Shown here in pieces: positions 14,782-22,414 of a DNA stretch of 22,462 nt; positions within the stretch are counted from its first letter, which is position 1, and the number at the start of each line of letters is the position of its first letter. The stretch lies in IMG/VR virus record IMGVR_UViG_3300037635_000773, positions 1-22,462 of that record. One strand, written 5' to 3'. This stretch comes from a virus. The translations under genes and the position numbers were made by a program. The notes beneath the pieces were generated by a model that made no database searches, was not told where the DNA came from, and was given only the letters and a program-made list of their open reading frames with translations.

Positions 14782-17700
14782 GACAATACAAGAAATACTT
14801 TCGGCTGGTAAAGCGGCAGAAGAACAAACAAATGAAATACTTGGAGAGACACCTAAAGTAGGTGATGCTAATGACTTCCTTAATAAGTACTCTGTACGTA
14901 GACGTAAGGAAGCAGAGGAGGAAGACACTGTAATAGACATGGGTGCTAAGCTTAAGAAGAAAGACTTCTATAAGCAAGACAACCTGTCTAAGATTCGTAA
15001 CTATATGATCTCACGTAAAGGTGTAGACTACAAAGACAAAGCTGATGAAGATGTAGTTGAAGACTTTGTAGATCATATGCGTAGCTTCAACACAAACCTT
15101 GTAAGTACCAGTGGTGAGGTACGCCATATCAGTAATGCATCAGAGGATGACAAGCGTATAGCTCGTGATGCTTATCAGTTGTATGATCAGCTAGGCAACG
15201 TGTTTGTTAACGATGGTTTCTTTGGTGCAGTAGACGGTGTGTTTGACTACATTGGTGCTGCAGCTACTGACCCATCTAACTACATTGGTTTGCTTACAGG
15301 TGGTGTAGGTAAAGCTGCAGCGCTGGGTATCACACAAGGTGGTAAAGAGCTAGTTAAACGTGCAGCTATTGAAGCAGGACAGAATGCTATCAAGTCTGGT
15401 GCTACCCGTCAGGCTGCACAGAAAGCATCTAAAGAAGCTGCAGAACGTGTAGCCCAGCGCCTAGCAGAGAAAGGCGTTAAGGGTAGTGCAGCTAAGAAGT
15501 TACGTGAACGTGTAGCATTGCGTGAGAAGCAGAACTACATGCTTAACGCTAAGAAGAAAGCACAGAAAGAGTTCCTGGAAGAGCGTGGCAGAGAAGGTGT
15601 ACGCAAGTCTTTGTATGCTACTACAGCATTAGATGCATCTTTCGCTATGCTTAACGACTACCAGATACAAAACGTCATGCTAGACGTAGGTGCACAAGAA
15701 GAGTACAGCGCATTACAGACAGGCTTTAGTTCCTTTCTTGGTGCTGTAGGGGGAGGAGCACAACTCATTGGTGGTAAGTTTAAAGGTGCTAGTGGTCTGT
15801 CAGACACAGAGCTACAGCTACGTAAAGCTAAACGTAATGCTGAGCTAGAGTCAGACATTGAAGCTGCTACCCTTATTGCTTTACCTAAGAAAGAAGTGAA
15901 GCGTGTAACCAAGCACATCAATGAAACACTTGATGGCTGGGAGTCTAAGTGGAAGCGTGGTGATAACCTATTCCAAACATCTATGCTACCTGCTGAACTA
16001 CTGCATGACATTATGTTAGGCACAGATGGTAAGGGTGGTCTAGCTAAAGTGTTCAAAGACAATGGCATGAAGCTAAACAAGAACCTACGTGTCACAGATG
16101 TAATGACTAACGTTCTTAAGCAGATGCCACAAGATGAACTACAAGGTATCTCTAAGCGTATGCAGCCTCTCGTAGGTTATACACTGGGCGATACTACTAC
16201 TGTAGCACAAGAGCTAGGCGATCTTATCGCATCTAAAGTACGTAACGGTATGCAGCTTGGTAACGTGATGTCACAGACACGTAAGACTATTGATGCTGGT
16301 GTTGTACATGGTCAACGTGCAATGGATAACCTAGTGCGTAACCCACAAGCTAATGACGCTATGGAAGAAGAACTTGCGAAAGCTACAGGTAAGAAGTCTA
16401 TGCAGCTAGGTGCTTACACTCAGTCAGTGTGGCGTAGATTGCTTGTATCTTCACCTGCTACTACAGCATTGAACGTTGCTGGTTTCTCTCAGTTCTACAT
16501 GGGTTCTACTATGGCTGATGTATTCACTGGGGGTTCTAACCTAGTGTACGGACTTGCGCTGGGTGGTAACTTCACTAAGCGTGGGCGTGAAGCATTACGT
16601 GTAGCTAATGTGTACAAGAACATTCAAGCGCAAAAGATGCGTAACTTGAGAGACCCTTACACTACACACGATGCATACATGCAGTTCCTATCTCAGTACA
16701 AAGACATTGAGAAGGTGTTGTTTGAATCTGTAACAGGTGGTGTTGAACGTTCAGGTAAACGCTTTGGTATTGATCCTGAAGCACCGTGGTTCAAACAAGT
16801 AGAGACTGTCACTAACGCAGCTAACCGTCTTACTGGTGTGCGTATCCAAGATACATTCACTAAGTCACAGATGTTTATGACTGAGCTAGACAAGTATCTA
16901 CGATTAAAGAAAGATAAAAGTTTAAAGGACGTACTTAACGATGGCGATATTGACCTTATTGATGACAGCGTTCTTGGCAGTGCATTGGACACAACACTCA
17001 AGTCTGTATTCTCGAAAGACTATACGACTGATGATCAACTCCTAAGTCAAGCTGCTAAGTTTACTGAGAGCATCTCTAACATTCCGCTACTTGGTACAGT
17101 CCTACCCTTCGGGCGTTTCTTCAATAACGTTATTGCTACATCATATCAGTGGAGTGTAGGCGGTGCAGTAGAAGTTATGTCTGCTATTGCTAAAGCTGAG
17201 AAGCGTAATATCGAAACAGTAGAAGCTGCATCACGTAGCTTAGTGGGTGTAAGTGCGCTGGGTCTAGCTATGCACTACGATGAAGAGCGTAGGAAGAAGA
17301 ACTTAGGTACGTTTGAGATTGATGCTGGTGGTGGTACTATCATTGATGCTAAGAACACTTATCCATTCTCGTTGTGGCTAGCTGCAGGACGTGTAGGTAA
17401 CCTACGCCGTAGAGGTGAAGAGGTTCCTACTGAGTTAACTAAAGAGCTTACAGAGCAGTTAGCTGTTGGACAGTTAGCTAGTGACGTACAGTTTGGTAAT
17501 GACTTAACACGTATCGTTGACTCATTCCTTAACCAAGACATCACAGCAAGTAAGGCTAGCTTTGATGCAGTATCTAAGATGACAGGTAACTACTTCGCTG
17601 GTTTCACACGTCCGTTAGATGCAGTCAATAAACTTACAGGGTTTATCACTGACACAGATGTAGTTAAAGATGTACGTCAAGCAGAAGGTAGTGGAGAGAT

Positions 17701-18301
17701 ATTCACTCAGGCTGCTACTAAATACTTTGATAACGTCATTGAAGCATTCACTGATAAAGCTGATAGTGTTACTGGTGAAGAGCTACGGGTTGCTACACGT
17801 CAAGGTAAGATACAAGACGCTAACCCAATGGCTCGTATCTTCGGTGTCACAGTCAAGCCTGGACGCACAGCTACAGAGAAGGTGTACTCTATGGCACAGA
17901 TGCAACCTTGGACAGCCAATGAGCGTTCACAGATTGCAGCCTACGATAAAGTGTTTAACGAGACACTAGCTCCTGTACTAGAACGTGCAACAGATAAGCT
18001 ACTACGTGATCCTGATTTTGCTAATGCTGATCTGATTGGTAAACGTGCTATGCTGAAGAGTACATTGTCAGATGTTAAATCTCGTGTACGTAAATCTCTA
18101 CAAAAGTATGCTGCACCAGAGAAGCGTATGCTAGCTATCAAACGTAAGGCTAGCTCACACGGTAACAAAGAGCTACGCAATAAAGCTCTTGATGCAATGC
18201 GTGACAGGTTTAACTTCAGGGGTACGGTAGAGGATATGTCGTACTCAGAGTTACAGTTCTTTATGGACTACGTGGACTACTTAAAAGATGTATACGAATA
18301 A
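14774..18301 (+). CDS. Giant internal virion/DNA-ejection protein candidate, 1175 residues
   Basis: The ATG lies inside the previous gene (8-base overlap) with AGAAGG upstream. The N-terminal third is helical and charged. Residues about 150-190 form a Gly/Ala-rich hydrophobic patch (YIGAAATDPSNYIGLLTGGVG). A very basic Ala/Lys/Arg helix at about 195-280 could form a coiled coil. Further Gly-rich hydrophobic stretches occur at about 310-340, 550-610 and 770-830. There is no recognisable protease or lytic transglycosylase motif. Size, amphipathic segments and last place in the structural arm fit the large ejected core protein of podoviruses (role of T7 gp16), but this is analogy. The end is followed at once by a strong terminator. 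Confidence 0.75.
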   Translation: MAKTIQEILSAGKAAEEQTNEILGETPKVGDANDFLNKYSVRRRKEAEEEDTVIDMGAKLKKKDFYKQDNLSKIRNYMISRKGVDYKDKADEDVVEDFVDHMRSFNTNLVSTSGEVRHISNASEDDKRIARDAYQLYDQLGNVFVNDGFFGAVDGVFDYIGAAATDPSNYIGLLTGGVGKAAALGITQGGKELVKRAAIEAGQNAIKSGATRQAAQKASKEAAERVAQRLAEKGVKGSAAKKLRERVALREKQNYMLNAKKKAQKEFLEERGREGVRKSLYATTALDASFAMLNDYQIQNVMLDVGAQEEYSALQTGFSSFLGAVGGGAQLIGGKFKGASGLSDTELQLRKAKRNAELESDIEAATLIALPKKEVKRVTKHINETLDGWESKWKRGDNLFQTSMLPAELLHDIMLGTDGKGGLAKVFKDNGMKLNKNLRVTDVMTNVLKQMPQDELQGISKRMQPLVGYTLGDTTTVAQELGDLIASKVRNGMQLGNVMSQTRKTIDAGVVHGQRAMDNLVRNPQANDAMEEELAKATGKKSMQLGAYTQSVWRRLLVSSPATTALNVAGFSQFYMGSTMADVFTGGSNLVYGLALGGNFTKRGREALRVANVYKNIQAQKMRNLRDPYTTHDAYMQFLSQYKDIEKVLFESVTGGVERSGKRFGIDPEAPWFKQVETVTNAANRLTGVRIQDTFTKSQMFMTELDKYLRLKKDKSLKDVLNDGDIDLIDDSVLGSALDTTLKSVFSKDYTTDDQLLSQAAKFTESISNIPLLGTVLPFGRFFNNVIATSYQWSVGGAVEVMSAIAKAEKRNIETVEAASRSLVGVSALGLAMHYDEERRKKNLGTFEIDAGGGTIIDAKNTYPFSLWLAAGRVGNLRRRGEEVPTELTKELTEQLAVGQLASDVQFGNDLTRIVDSFLNQDITASKASFDAVSKMTGNYFAGFTRPLDAVNKLTGFITDTDVVKDVRQAEGSGEIFTQAATKYFDNVIEAFTDKADSVTGEELRVATRQGKIQDANPMARIFGVTVKPGRTATEKVYSMAQMQPWTANERSQIAAYDKVFNETLAPVLERATDKLLRDPDFANADLIGKRAMLKSTLSDVKSRVRKSLQKYAAPEKRMLAIKRKASSHGNKELRNKALDAMRDRFNFRGTVEDMSYSELQFFMDYVDYLKDVYE

Positions 18302-18302
18302 G

Positions 18303-18332
18303 AAGAGGGGCCAAGCGGCCCCTTTACTTTTT
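18303..18332. terminator. Bidirectional intrinsic terminator between convergent arms
   Basis: A GGGGCC stem (18307-18312), AAGC loop and GGCCCC stem (18317-18322) are followed on the + strand by TTTACTTTTT. On the other strand the same stem is followed by TCTTCTTATT. A-T and G-T pairs can lengthen the stem. It lies between the stop codons of the two converging transcription units and overlaps the last codon of the leftward gene, so it probably serves both. Confidence 0.85.
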
Positions 18333-18530
18333 AATACCATGTATTGCTGCACTTCGTTCTGCCCACATCTGCACCTCTACTAAGTTCTTAAGTGCTTCGT
18401 GTTTCTCTTCAGTGCTGTGTAAGTTATCTACTATGTATTGCCGTAGATTCTTAACACCTTCTTGTAACCCTGCCCTAAACTGTTTCTGTCTCCCAGAGAT
18501 AAACGCTTCTGCCTCTTTCTCTAGTGTCAT
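18324..18530 (-). CDS. Small conserved phage protein, 68 residues
   Basis: I place the start at 18530 (MTLEKEAEAFISG) rather than at the further ATG at 18560. The 18530 ATG overlaps the phoH stop as ATGA and has GAAGGAAGG three bases upstream. The protein is a charged helix-rich chain without membrane segments or known motifs; it ends with VEVQMWAERSAAIHGIKK. Short proteins of this look follow phoH in some marine phages, as far as I recall. It is probably translationally coupled to phoH and is last in the leftward unit. The function is unknown. Confidence 0.7.
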   Translation of the reverse strand: MTLEKEAEAFISGRQKQFRAGLQEGVKNLRQYIVDNLHSTEEKHEALKNLVEVQMWAERSAAIHGIKK

Positions 18531-19240
18531 ATACCTTCCTTCATAAACACCTTCACCCATTGTGCACAGATGTCACTACGTATAATGTCATCCACACCAA
18601 ACTCCACAACAGGTACAGGTATCATGTGTTTCTTTGCTAGGTGAATAACTTTAGACAGACCATCACCTTCCTTTAAGTCTGACTGTTGTATGTCACCATT
18701 AAGCACAATAGTACTACCTTCACCTACACGAGTCAACAACATCTTAAGCTCATGTGTAGTAATGTTCTGCGTTTCATCTACTATAATGAATGCATTATCA
18801 AAGCTACGCCCACGCATCAAAGCTAGAGGAGCCATCTCTACATTGTTGTTCTTGATGGCTGTCTCTAACATACCCTTACCCCAGTGTTTCTCTAGCACGT
18901 CAAGCACAGGTAATGCCCAAGGGTAAACCTTCTCCTCTAAGCTACCAGGTAGGAACCCAATGTCCTTACCTACAGCTACGTGAGGGCGTGTGATAACGAT
19001 CTTGTCAATCTCTTTGGTAGTGTACAAGTCTGCTGCATAGGTTGCTGTGACGTAGGTCTTACCAGTCCCTGCAGGTCCAAGTACAAACACCTGATTGTAT
19101 GTCTTCAGATGGTCAAGAAACTCACGCTGTCTTTCTGTTCTGGGTATAAGTCCAGAGGTCTTCTTGGATTGGCTGTTCTTGTAGTTTGTCTTTCGGCGTG
19201 TCCGTGTTTGCTTCTTCGGTGGTTCCAAGTCTATGTTCAT
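18527..19240 (-). CDS. phoH: PhoH-like P-loop ATPase
   Basis: This 237-residue protein has a Walker A motif GPAGTGKT (55-62), a Walker B motif FIIVDE (151-156) followed by TQN, and the PhoH-typical blocks ITRPHVAVGKDIGFLPG and LNGDIQQSD. PhoH proteins are cytoplasmic ATPases related to the N-terminal part of superfamily 1 helicases. The gene is very common in marine phages and its role in infection is unsettled; a link to phosphate stress or RNA metabolism has been proposed. The first ~35 residues are basic and variable, normal for phage PhoH. They overlap the C-terminal end of the upstream nuclease gene by 119 bases in another frame. The ATG has only a distant, weak ribosome site, so it may depend on coupling. 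A start further inside would keep the P-loop. Confidence 0.92.
   Translation of the reverse strand: MNIDLEPPKKQTRTRRKTNYKNSQSKKTSGLIPRTERQREFLDHLKTYNQVFVLGPAGTGKTYVTATYAADLYTTKEIDKIVITRPHVAVGKDIGFLPGSLEEKVYPWALPVLDVLEKHWGKGMLETAIKNNNVEMAPLALMRGRSFDNAFIIVDETQNITTHELKMLLTRVGEGSTIVLNGDIQQSDLKEGDGLSKVIHLAKKHMIPVPVVEFGVDDIIRSDICAQWVKVFMKEGI
18534..18542 (-). promoter_or_regulatory. Ribosome binding site deciding the 18530 start
   Basis: GAAGGAAGG on the minus strand ends three bases before the ATG at 18530 and lies inside the end of phoH. It supports the shorter, ATGA-coupled start. The alternative start at 18560 would lie upstream of this site. Confidence 0.65.
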
Positions 19241-19766
19241 CTAAGTTATCTAGTACCTCTATTGCTTGTTTTACAGTTAGTTTAAACCACTCTCCGTTTA
19301 CTTCCTCTGCAATTTTAGCTGCTCTAGTATGTGCTTCTTGCTCTGACTTACGTCTATTGTTAGAGCTTACACTATGTTCTAGTATGTAGTCACGGTGTGG
19401 GCTGCTAGTTTGATAACCGTTACAACGATCTTCTGCATCAATAGCCATACCTATCTTAACCCAATCAGGCCATGCCTTGTTTGTTATAACATAAACGTAC
19501 CCTTCTTTAATATTGCTTATTTCTGATTGCTCAAATATAGCATCGTTTATGTTTTTATAATGGCCTGGTTTAAATATCTTATAACGAGGGTCTTTACGAG
19601 AAACGTATTTACCGTTTATGTAAAGGTTTTGTTTGTTTTGATAAGGGTTTTTCTTGTCATTCATTTTTTTATGACAAGGCTGACATATATAATAATGTTT
19701 ACGCTGACAACTAGGTAACCAGTTATCATCACTTAATATAATATCACACTTTGTACAGTTACTCAT
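19122..19766 (-). CDS. GIY-YIG superfamily nuclease (T5orf172-type) with zinc-finger N-terminus
   Basis: The 214-residue protein has an N-terminal CxxC pair (C4, C7) and a second pair (C28, C31, in YICQPCHKK), which suggests a zinc ribbon. A T5orf172/GIY-YIG-like domain lies at about residues 88-170: GYVYVITN, VKIGMA, an arginine in EDRCNGY, a glutamate in SEQEAH, and the closing NGEWFKL. Such free-standing phage nucleases often act as mobile or homing endonucleases that cut DNA; some serve other DNA-processing roles. GAGGAG six bases before the ATG supports the start. The last ~40 residues are polar, lie beyond the domain, and overlap the 5' end of phoH. The front part is noticeably more AT-rich than its neighbours, which fits recent transfer. 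The target is unknown. Confidence 0.82.
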   Translation of the reverse strand: MSNCTKCDIILSDDNWLPSCQRKHYYICQPCHKKMNDKKNPYQNKQNLYINGKYVSRKDPRYKIFKPGHYKNINDAIFEQSEISNIKEGYVYVITNKAWPDWVKIGMAIDAEDRCNGYQTSSPHRDYILEHSVSSNNRRKSEQEAHTRAAKIAEEVNGEWFKLTVKQAIEVLDNLDEHRLGTTEEANTDTPKDKLQEQPIQEDLWTYTQNRKTA

Positions 19767-19781
19767 AACATTCTCCTCGTT

Positions 19782-19814
19782 AAAGAAAAGCCCAGCGCCT
19801 TAACGCTGAGCCTT
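19782..19814 (-). terminator. Intrinsic terminator after the dNTP-synthesis genes
   Basis: On the minus strand GCTCAGCG, loop TTAAGG and CGCTGGGC form an eight-pair stem (one G-T pair), extendable by flanking A-T pairs. It is followed by TTTTCTTT. It lies seven bases below the stop of the 51-residue ORF and 16 bases above the start of the nuclease gene, so it divides the leftward arm. Confidence 0.85.
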
Positions 19815-19820
19815 ACAACC

Positions 19821-19976
19821 TTAGTCAGCTTCTGTGCCGACGATTAGTTCTTTACCTGCTACGTAAGCATCTGTGCCTTTCTCAATAGCATATTCACCTG
19901 CTGGCATTGCTACATCCTGAATGACACCTACAGTAACCATAAAGGTTACAAACGTTGATACTACTGTTGCGAACAT
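19821..19976 (-). CDS. 51-residue small protein with hydrophobic N-terminus
   Basis: The ATG at 19976 has a near-ideal ribosome site, AAGGAG, six bases upstream, inside the last codons of glutaredoxin, whose stop ends one base before. The peptide starts MFATVVSTFVTFMVTVGVI, a plausible membrane segment or uncleaved signal anchor, followed by a polar, mildly acidic tail ending VGTEAD. I know no family for it. It is the last gene before a strong terminator and is therefore co-transcribed with mazG, nrdJ and glutaredoxin. The strong translation signal argues for a real gene; the role, perhaps at the inner membrane, is unknown. Confidence 0.7.
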   Translation of the reverse strand: MFATVVSTFVTFMVTVGVIQDVAMPAGEYAIEKGTDAYVAGKELIVGTEAD

Positions 19977-19977
19977 A

Positions 19978-20208
19978 TTAATCTCCTTCTATATGTTTCT
20001 CTAGTTCTTGGTAGCCACCAATGTAGTCGCCACCTATTGTCCAAACTTGTGGTACTGTACGTATATCAGCTTTCTTAAATAAGTCAAGTACCCACTTTGA
20101 ATCGTTGAGAGAGTAGTAACTTACCACTCCCCCGTTGTCTCTTATAAGCCCTACAGCTTTGCTGCAGTACATACAGTCGGCTCTACCTACTACAACGTAC
20201 TGGTTCAT
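19978..20208 (-). CDS. Glutaredoxin
   Basis: This 76-residue protein has the glutaredoxin fold signature: CMYC active site (C12, C15) after the first strand, TVP with the cis-proline at residue 53, and GGYQEL (64-69). Glutaredoxins are cytoplasmic thiol-disulphide carriers. The start overlaps the stop of the ribonucleotide reductase gene (ATGA), so translation is coupled. The likely job is to reduce the C-terminal cysteine pair of that enzyme after each catalytic cycle. It lacks the WSGFRP motif typical of NrdH-redoxins, so I keep the general name. Length is at the short end of the family but complete. Confidence 0.92.
   Translation of the reverse strand: MNQYVVVGRADCMYCSKAVGLIRDNGGVVSYYSLNDSKWVLDLFKKADIRTVPQVWTIGGDYIGGYQELEKHIEGD
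19983..19988 (-). promoter_or_regulatory. Ribosome binding site of the 51-residue ORF
   Basis: AAGGAG on the minus strand, six bases before the ATG at 19976, is among the strongest Shine-Dalgarno sites in the window. It is the main evidence that the small ORF is translated. Confidence 0.65.
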
Positions 20209-22103
20209 ACTAGGTCTACTATCTCACAGCTATCGCCAGAGCAAGCCATTGTCTGCATTGCTACAGTGTTATCTTCCTGCTCATACTCGTTAAGCTTAGA
20301 CCAATCAATACGCTTAGGCATTAGCTTCAGTAGCTCTTCATACTCTTGCTTTGTGCAGTCTTGGTATGGTGCTTGCTGATAAGTATGATCACTGTGTGGT
20401 AGGAATGATACGCCTGACATCTCGTCAAAGTGTTCATACACAAACGCACCTACAGCTAGCCATTCAGAATCCCGTACTGAGATAGTCACCGATGGTTTAT
20501 GCTCACACCAGTGTCGCTGATATGTAAGCCATGTCTCTAGTTGTTCAATAGCTGTCATGTCATTACGTGTTACAGCTTTGTTAGGTGACTTCTGAGGGAA
20601 GCTAAACACTGTAGTTGTATCACCCTTAAATACACAAGGCTCAGCAGGGATGCCTTGATCAATCATGAACTGGGTAAGAGGGTCTTTGTTATCTCCCCGT
20701 ACAGTCCGAATGTAATAAGGGTTATGACGAGCATGGATGCCACTAGCAGAGTCCACAAGTTGTGATACCGTCCCAGATGGTTTAACGCAAGTGATAGAAG
20801 CAGATACAGGGATACCAAGACGTTCAGCCCAAAGAGTATTAGTATCAACTGCGACATTTCGTAAGTGTTCAAGGGTCTTCTCTAATCCTTTGTTCTTTGA
20901 AGTCATCAATGGGTTATCCATGATACCTGTTAGCGACACTCCAAGCAATCGTTCTGCCTCAGTATTGTCTCGCCACACCTTTCGCAGATACGGGAACTTA
21001 GTGTAGGTGGACTGGATAGTTCCCAGAATTGTTGCCAACTTGACTTTTCGTTCCAAGTCTTCCACACTATCTGTAGCACGTACCACAACTTCCGTAAGAT
21101 TACAGAACTGATACGGCAATAATATGATCTCAGAACATGGGTTGGTCCCGAAGTCATGGTTAGGATCACGTCTGCCATACTTAGCAGCTTGTTTCTTAGA
21201 TGCTTCACGGTTAAATACTCCTCGCTCTCCTGACTTACTCTCTACTAGAGCTAGCCACTCTCGCATAAATGTTTCGATGTCAGGCTTCTCAGTGTAAGAC
21301 ACAGAGTTATTAGCTAGTGCACGGTGCGCTGCAGTCTCCCACCACTGTCCTGACTTAGCGTGGCGCATACGGTCATCACTCAGGTTAGACAAAGAGATCA
21401 TAGCTGAACGACGAACACCCCCGACTACCACGATCTGCCCAATGAAACACATTAGATCGTGACACTCAATAGAGGATAGCTTACGTCCTTGTGCGTTCTT
21501 GAATGTAGACACAGCAAAGTTAAACAGTTCAACTAAAGGCGCTGGGCCACTGGCTCGTCCACCGAATGTCTTTAGTCGAGCACCTGCAGGACGTACCTTA
21601 GACACATCCCACTTAGGAATCTCACCAGCCCATAGGAGTGCCAACACTTGACGGAAAGCCTTAGCCCACCCTTCCTTACTATCTTTAACGACAACGGTAG
21701 TGTCACTGTCATAGAGGACAGGCACTTCGGGAAGCTTAGATATGTACTGACGTTCAACAGAGAAGCCGACTCCAGTACCGCAGAGGAGGATGTACATCGC
21801 TTCGTCGAAGCTCTTAGGGTCATCTACGGGTAGATATGAACAGTTGTATCCTGCTGTGTTGTCACGATCAAGCGCTGGGCCTGCTGTCATCATAGCTCTC
21901 ATAGATGGCATAATCTCTAAGCCAAGGATAGCTTGCTCAATCTCGAAGCGTGTCTCTGCATCTACCTTATCACTGATTACATTTGTAGCGTAACGAGCTA
22001 CTGTATCGTCCCACGACTCACGTCCGTAACCATCGAAGTACTTAGCGTAGCGTGACTTGTGAATGAATGACTGGTAGTCTGTTGGTAAAAAGTTTGATCC
22101 CAT
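20205..22103 (-). CDS. nrdJ: Adenosylcobalamin-dependent (class II) ribonucleotide reductase
   Basis: This enzyme turns ribonucleotides into deoxyribonucleotides using vitamin B12. The 632-residue sequence contains GYNCSYLPV (C88, N-terminal redox cysteine), NPCSEIIL with the presumed thiyl cysteine C323 and E325, and C334 in QFCNLTEV. The gap of 11 residues between C323 and C334 equals the C408-C419 gap of the Lactobacillus leichmannii enzyme. KPSGTVS follows at 441-447, and a C-terminal C-x4-C pair at C621 and C626 shuttles electrons. These features indicate the monomeric triphosphate reductase type. It is about 100 residues shorter than the Lactobacillus enzyme but keeps all catalytic residues. 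The start overlaps mazG (TAATG), with AGGGGA upstream. B12 would have to come from the host. Confidence 0.93.
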   Translation of the reverse strand: MGSNFLPTDYQSFIHKSRYAKYFDGYGRESWDDTVARYATNVISDKVDAETRFEIEQAILGLEIMPSMRAMMTAGPALDRDNTAGYNCSYLPVDDPKSFDEAMYILLCGTGVGFSVERQYISKLPEVPVLYDSDTTVVVKDSKEGWAKAFRQVLALLWAGEIPKWDVSKVRPAGARLKTFGGRASGPAPLVELFNFAVSTFKNAQGRKLSSIECHDLMCFIGQIVVVGGVRRSAMISLSNLSDDRMRHAKSGQWWETAAHRALANNSVSYTEKPDIETFMREWLALVESKSGERGVFNREASKKQAAKYGRRDPNHDFGTNPCSEIILLPYQFCNLTEVVVRATDSVEDLERKVKLATILGTIQSTYTKFPYLRKVWRDNTEAERLLGVSLTGIMDNPLMTSKNKGLEKTLEHLRNVAVDTNTLWAERLGIPVSASITCVKPSGTVSQLVDSASGIHARHNPYYIRTVRGDNKDPLTQFMIDQGIPAEPCVFKGDTTTVFSFPQKSPNKAVTRNDMTAIEQLETWLTYQRHWCEHKPSVTISVRDSEWLAVGAFVYEHFDEMSGVSFLPHSDHTYQQAPYQDCTKQEYEELLKLMPKRIDWSKLNEYEQEDNTVAMQTMACSGDSCEIVDLV

Positions 22104-22414
22104 TATCTTTTATCCCCTGATCCTTGTAGTGTCCCTCGTGCCTTGCGTCCGTACAGCTTCTCTAAGTTCTTCATAGCAAGGTCGTGCATATCTAAGTTTA
22201 AGTCTCGTGATAGTGCAGCAATGTACCACAACACGTCACCTACTTCTGCTGCAATAGCTTGACGATCAAAGTTACCATCACGCAGCATCTTCTTTACTTT
22301 GTTGGCGACTTCCCCTGCTTCACCTGCCAAGCCCAGCGCAGGATACAGAATAGAATGCTCGGCTTTGTAAATGGCTGTCTTGGCTGCTGCCTTTTGGTAT
22401 GCATTTAATCCCAT
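22103..22414 (-). CDS. mazG: MazG-like nucleotide pyrophosphohydrolase
   Basis: The protein shows the metal-binding pattern of the MazG all-alpha family: E32-x2-E35 in GEAGEVANKVKK and E57-x2-D60 in EVGDVLWYIA. Such enzymes hydrolyse nucleoside triphosphates to monophosphates and pyrophosphate. In phages they are thought to recycle nucleotides or alter the host's ppGpp response, which remains debated. I use the ATG at 22414 because the domain begins right after it (LNAYQKAA). The frame stays open to the window edge (16 more codons, DLEAWEYYSETYSKKE), so the gene may start upstream. It is the first visible gene of a tightly coupled unit with the reductase and glutaredoxin. Confidence 0.88.
   Translation of the reverse strand: MGLNAYQKAAAKTAIYKAEHSILYPALGLAGEAGEVANKVKKMLRDGNFDRQAIAAEVGDVLWYIAALSRDLNLDMHDLAMKNLEKLYGRKARGTLQGSGDKR

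Noticed and set aside
18531-18560. Ten-residue N-terminal extension of the 68-residue protein
   Set aside because: The ATG at 18560 is inside phoH without a ribosome site, whereas the 18530 ATG has GAAGGAAGG and an ATGA junction.
20663-20872. A hydrophobic 69-residue frame within nrdJ
   Set aside because: It lies wholly inside a gene with strong family evidence, on the same strand in another frame, with no good ribosome site.
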